Part shown: piece after piece, positions 6,442 through 8,500 of the stretch
How positions within the stretch are numbered: the first letter of the stretch is position 1
Layout: every line of letters begins with the position of its first letter
Assembly (NCBI GenBank): GCA_036381125.1
Contig: DASVDK010000243.1
Location: 1 to 8,500 of the forward strand
Direction: 5' to 3'
DNA: 8,500 nucleotides
From: DASVDK01 sp036381125 [NCBI: Thermodesulfobacteriota bacterium]
GTDB lineage: Bacteria; DASVDK01
Program-made: the position numbers and the translations under genes
The notes under the pieces: model-generated
What the model was told of the DNA's origin: nothing
What the model saw: only the letters and a program-made list of their open reading frames with translations
Databases searched by the model: none

Positions 6442-7731
6442 ATGCTGGTCGTCGTTTTCCTGTTCTTGCTGTCCGAGGTGCTGGGCGGGGCGATCCGCTA
6501 CGGCTTCGCCCGGGTCGGGTTGATCCCGCTCGTCTATCTGCCCAAGGCGCTCCTCGCCGTCGCGCTCGCCGCGCGGCTGGCCCTCGACCTCGCCAGGGGT
6601 CGGACGAGCGCGGCGTACCTCGCGGCGCTCGCCCTGCTGACGCTGGGGGCGGCGCACGGGTATCTCGCGCTCGGCCATCCGGCGCAGCCCGCGTTCGGCC
6701 TCTGGGTCCTGATCCCCTTCCTCGCCGGCATCGTCGCCCTGCCCGCACTGGCGAGCGCCGGGCCTCGAGTGGTCCCCTACGCCGCCGTCCTCTGGGCGAT
6801 CGCCGCCGGCGGCGTGCTCCTCAACGCCGTCCACCAGTGGCCGTGGATGGGCTTCGTCTACAGGGTGGCGGGGACGGAGATCGAGGGATCCCGCCTGTGG
6901 CAGACCGGCGGCTTCGTCCGGCTGGCCGGCTTCAGCCGAGCGTCGTTCGACGCGGCGACCCAGATCCTGCTCCTGGCCACGGTCGCGATGGTCTGGGCGC
7001 GCGGCCCGTGGCGCCTGGCGGTCTGGCTCCTCTCCGGTGTGGCCATCGCGCTGACGACGGCCAAGATGTCCTTCGGCGTCTACCTCGTGCTGTCGCTCTT
7101 CTGGCTGACCCACCGGTTGGGGACGCGGGAGCTCTGGCGGCTCGTACCGGTCGGCGCGGCCGCGATCGCCGCGGCCCTGCCGTTCAGCACCCTCCTGGTC
7201 GAGTACGACTTCTCGTCGGCCCGGGAGGACCCGATACGGCGCCTCCTCTTCGCGTCCATCGGCGACCGCGTGGAGCGGATGTGGCCCGACACCCTCGAGA
7301 CGATCCTGACGCACGGCAACTGGCTCTTCGGCCGCGGCGTGGGCGGGATCGGCATGGCCCAGCAGTACTTCGAGCCGGTCCTCTACAGCCCGGCGGACAA
7401 CCTCGTCGTCTACCTCTACGCCCTGTTCGGGGTCGTGGGGATCGGATCGGTGGTCCTCTACGCCCTCGGGCTGATGCTGCTGCCGCTGCGGGACCGCCTC
7501 TCGCGGCTCGTCTTCGCGTTCGGGGTGAGCGCGCTCCTGGCCGGGGTGACCGCCAACGCGCTCGAGTCGGCCCTGCTCGCCCTGGGCTTCGGCGCGAGTC
7601 TCCGGTATGCCACCGGCACCGCGATGGACGCCCTCGCCGTCGCCGCGGCGGGGACGGACGGGCCGGGGCGGAGGACATCGGCGGCCCCGGGGCGGCCGGC
7701 CGGCGTCGCCGAGTCACCGGGGCGTGCCTGA
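6442..7731 (+). CDS. O-antigen polymerase/ligase-like membrane protein (Wzy/WaaL family)
   Basis: Inner-membrane protein of 429 residues with about ten hydrophobic segments, expected to join flipped repeat units into a chain at the periplasmic face. The first membrane segment starts at once (MLVVVFLFLLSEVLGG). After the motif GFSRASFDAATQILLL (163-178) and LTTAKMSFGVYLVL (204-217) comes a polar loop of about 65 residues (roughly 253-318) with conserved-looking Arg and Trp (R276, R279, W281), NWLFGRGVGGIG (293-304) and SPADNLVVYLYALFG (316-330). The 'DN..V.YLY..FG..G' stretch closing the large loop is the hallmark of the O-antigen ligase/polymerase superfamily. Wzy and WaaL cannot be separated by sequence alone; I favour Wzy because the gene sits in a repeat-unit cluster with a flippase and transferases. 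The last 28 or so residues are a Gly/Pro/Arg-rich cytosolic tail that looks poorly constrained. It ends one base before the next start. Confidence 0.87.
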   Translation: MLVVVFLFLLSEVLGGAIRYGFARVGLIPLVYLPKALLAVALAARLALDLARGRTSAAYLAALALLTLGAAHGYLALGHPAQPAFGLWVLIPFLAGIVALPALASAGPRVVPYAAVLWAIAAGGVLLNAVHQWPWMGFVYRVAGTEIEGSRLWQTGGFVRLAGFSRASFDAATQILLLATVAMVWARGPWRLAVWLLSGVAIALTTAKMSFGVYLVLSLFWLTHRLGTRELWRLVPVGAAAIAAALPFSTLLVEYDFSSAREDPIRRLLFASIGDRVERMWPDTLETILTHGNWLFGRGVGGIGMAQQYFEPVLYSPADNLVVYLYALFGVVGIGSVVLYALGLMLLPLRDRLSRLVFAFGVSALLAGVTANALESALLALGFGASLRYATGTAMDALAVAAAGTDGPGRRTSAAPGRPAGVAESPGRA

Positions 7732-7732
7732 C

Positions 7733-8500
7733 GTGCGCGGCGCGGCTCCGGCGCGGTCGACGCGGGTCTTCGTCAACGCGCGCTTCCTCACGCAGCCCGT
7801 CACCGGCGTCCAGCGCTACGGGCGGGAGCTGGTCAAGGCGCTCGACCGGCTGCTGGCGCGCGGATTCGACGGTGCGGGCCGATACGCGTTCGTCCTCCTC
7901 GTGCCGCGGGCCTCCCGGGCCGACCTCGACGGCCTGGCGTTGACGCACCTGGAGGTGCGGCGGGTCGGCCGCCTGCGCGGACACCTCTGGGAGCAGCTCG
8001 AGCTGCCGGTGTACGCTCGCGGCGGATGGCTGCTCAGCCCGGGGGCGGTCGGGCCGCTCGTGAAGCGGAGGCAGATCGTCACCATCCACGACGCCTCGGT
8101 GTTCGCGGTCCCGCAGGGGTTCTCGGTGCCGTTCCGGATGTGGTACCGGGCCGTCGGCCGGGGGCTCGGTCGCACGGTGCAGCGGGTCGTCACGCCTTCG
8201 GCCTTCTCGTCGCGCGAGCTGCGCCGGTATTGCAGGATCGACGAGCGGCGGCTGCGGGTGATCCCGCCGGGCGTCGAGCACATCCGGTCGGTGGCGCCGG
8301 ACTACGGGGTGCTCGACCGGCACGGGCTCGACGGCCGGCCGTTCGTGCTGGTCGTGGGCAACCTCAATCCGAACAAGAACTTCCACGGCGTCGCGGCCGC
8401 GGTGCGCCTCCTCGAGGGGCGCGACTTCCACGTGGTCGTCGCGGGGGGCGGCAACCCGCGGGTCTACACGAGGGTGGACGACGGGGCGCTCGGGAACGTA
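7733..8500 (+). CDS. Glycosyltransferase family 4, 3'-truncated by window edge
   Basis: Open from GTG 7733 to the right edge (256 residues visible, no stop). It begins near the polymerase stop: TGA 7729-7731, then one base, then GTG. An alternative in-frame GTG at 7724 would overlap the polymerase gene by 8 bases; GGGG at 7719-7722 fits the 7733 start better. The N terminus RVFVNARFLTQPVTGVQRYG (11-30) is the acceptor-domain opening of a well-known group of GT4 enzymes in capsule and O-antigen loci, including mannosyl- and rhamnosyltransferases. Further motifs are VTIHDAS (116-122), VVTPSAFSSREL (152-163), IPPGVEH (177-183) and the start of the donor domain at VLVVGNLNPNKNFHGV (205-220), where the usual G-x-L-x-P-x-K-N pattern is clear. 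The donor-binding E-x7-E lies beyond the edge, so activity cannot be judged. Likely adds another residue of the same repeat unit. Confidence 0.92.
   Translation, partial: MRGAAPARSTRVFVNARFLTQPVTGVQRYGRELVKALDRLLARGFDGAGRYAFVLLVPRASRADLDGLALTHLEVRRVGRLRGHLWEQLELPVYARGGWLLSPGAVGPLVKRRQIVTIHDASVFAVPQGFSVPFRMWYRAVGRGLGRTVQRVVTPSAFSSRELRRYCRIDERRLRVIPPGVEHIRSVAPDYGVLDRHGLDGRPFVLVVGNLNPNKNFHGVAAAVRLLEGRDFHVVVAGGGNPRVYTRVDDGALGNV

Noticed and set aside
5391-7943. 850-residue + strand ORF spanning the first GT4, the gap, the polymerase and the start of the second GT4
   Set aside because: It is the wrong frame of three recognisable proteins, giving Arg/Ala/Gly/Pro-rich sequence without motifs.

Overview
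The window is one stretch of a polysaccharide (capsule, exopolysaccharide or O-antigen) biosynthesis locus. It has seven protein-coding genes, all on the + strand and almost head-to-tail. The DNA is very GC-rich (about 70 % or more by eye), with G/C-dominated third codon positions and frequent GTG starts. That fits a high-GC bacterium. A Wzx/Wzy set with a WcaJ-type priming enzyme is most typical of Gram-negative or deep-branching phyla such as Acidobacteriota, Myxococcota-like groups or high-GC Proteobacteria, but the lineage cannot be fixed from this window. The bias also creates many long antisense and out-of-frame ORFs, which I treat as shadows.

Layout: (1) 1-959, the 3' part of a mannose-1-phosphate guanylyltransferase, cut by the left edge; (2) 959-2362, a membrane polyprenyl-phosphate hexose-1-phosphate transferase (WcaJ-like) that starts on the stop codon of gene 1; (3) about 2449-3945, a Wzx-type flippase; (4) about 3963-5051, a GT2 glycosyltransferase; (5) 5017-6234, a GT4 glycosyltransferase overlapping gene 4 by 35 bases; (6) a 207-base gap (6235-6441) holding a strong imperfect hairpin; (7) 6442-7731, a Wzy/WaaL-like membrane polymerase; (8) 7733-8500, a second GT4 glycosyltransferase, cut by the right edge.

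How they work together (inference from families): ManC supplies GDP-mannose. The WcaJ-like enzyme places the first sugar phosphate on undecaprenyl phosphate at the inner face of the membrane. The GT2 and two GT4 enzymes extend the lipid-linked repeat unit, Wzx flips it, and the Wzy-like protein polymerises it on the periplasmic side. Export (Wza/Wzc type) and other sugar-nucleotide genes are not in view and would be expected outside the window.

I found no RNA gene, mobile element, CRISPR array or convincing Rho-independent terminator. Nothing here amounts to an unknown system. The points most worth a second look are the hairpin in the only sizeable gap, the cysteine cluster and the altered E-x7-E motif in the first GT4 enzyme, and the uncertain start of the flippase.
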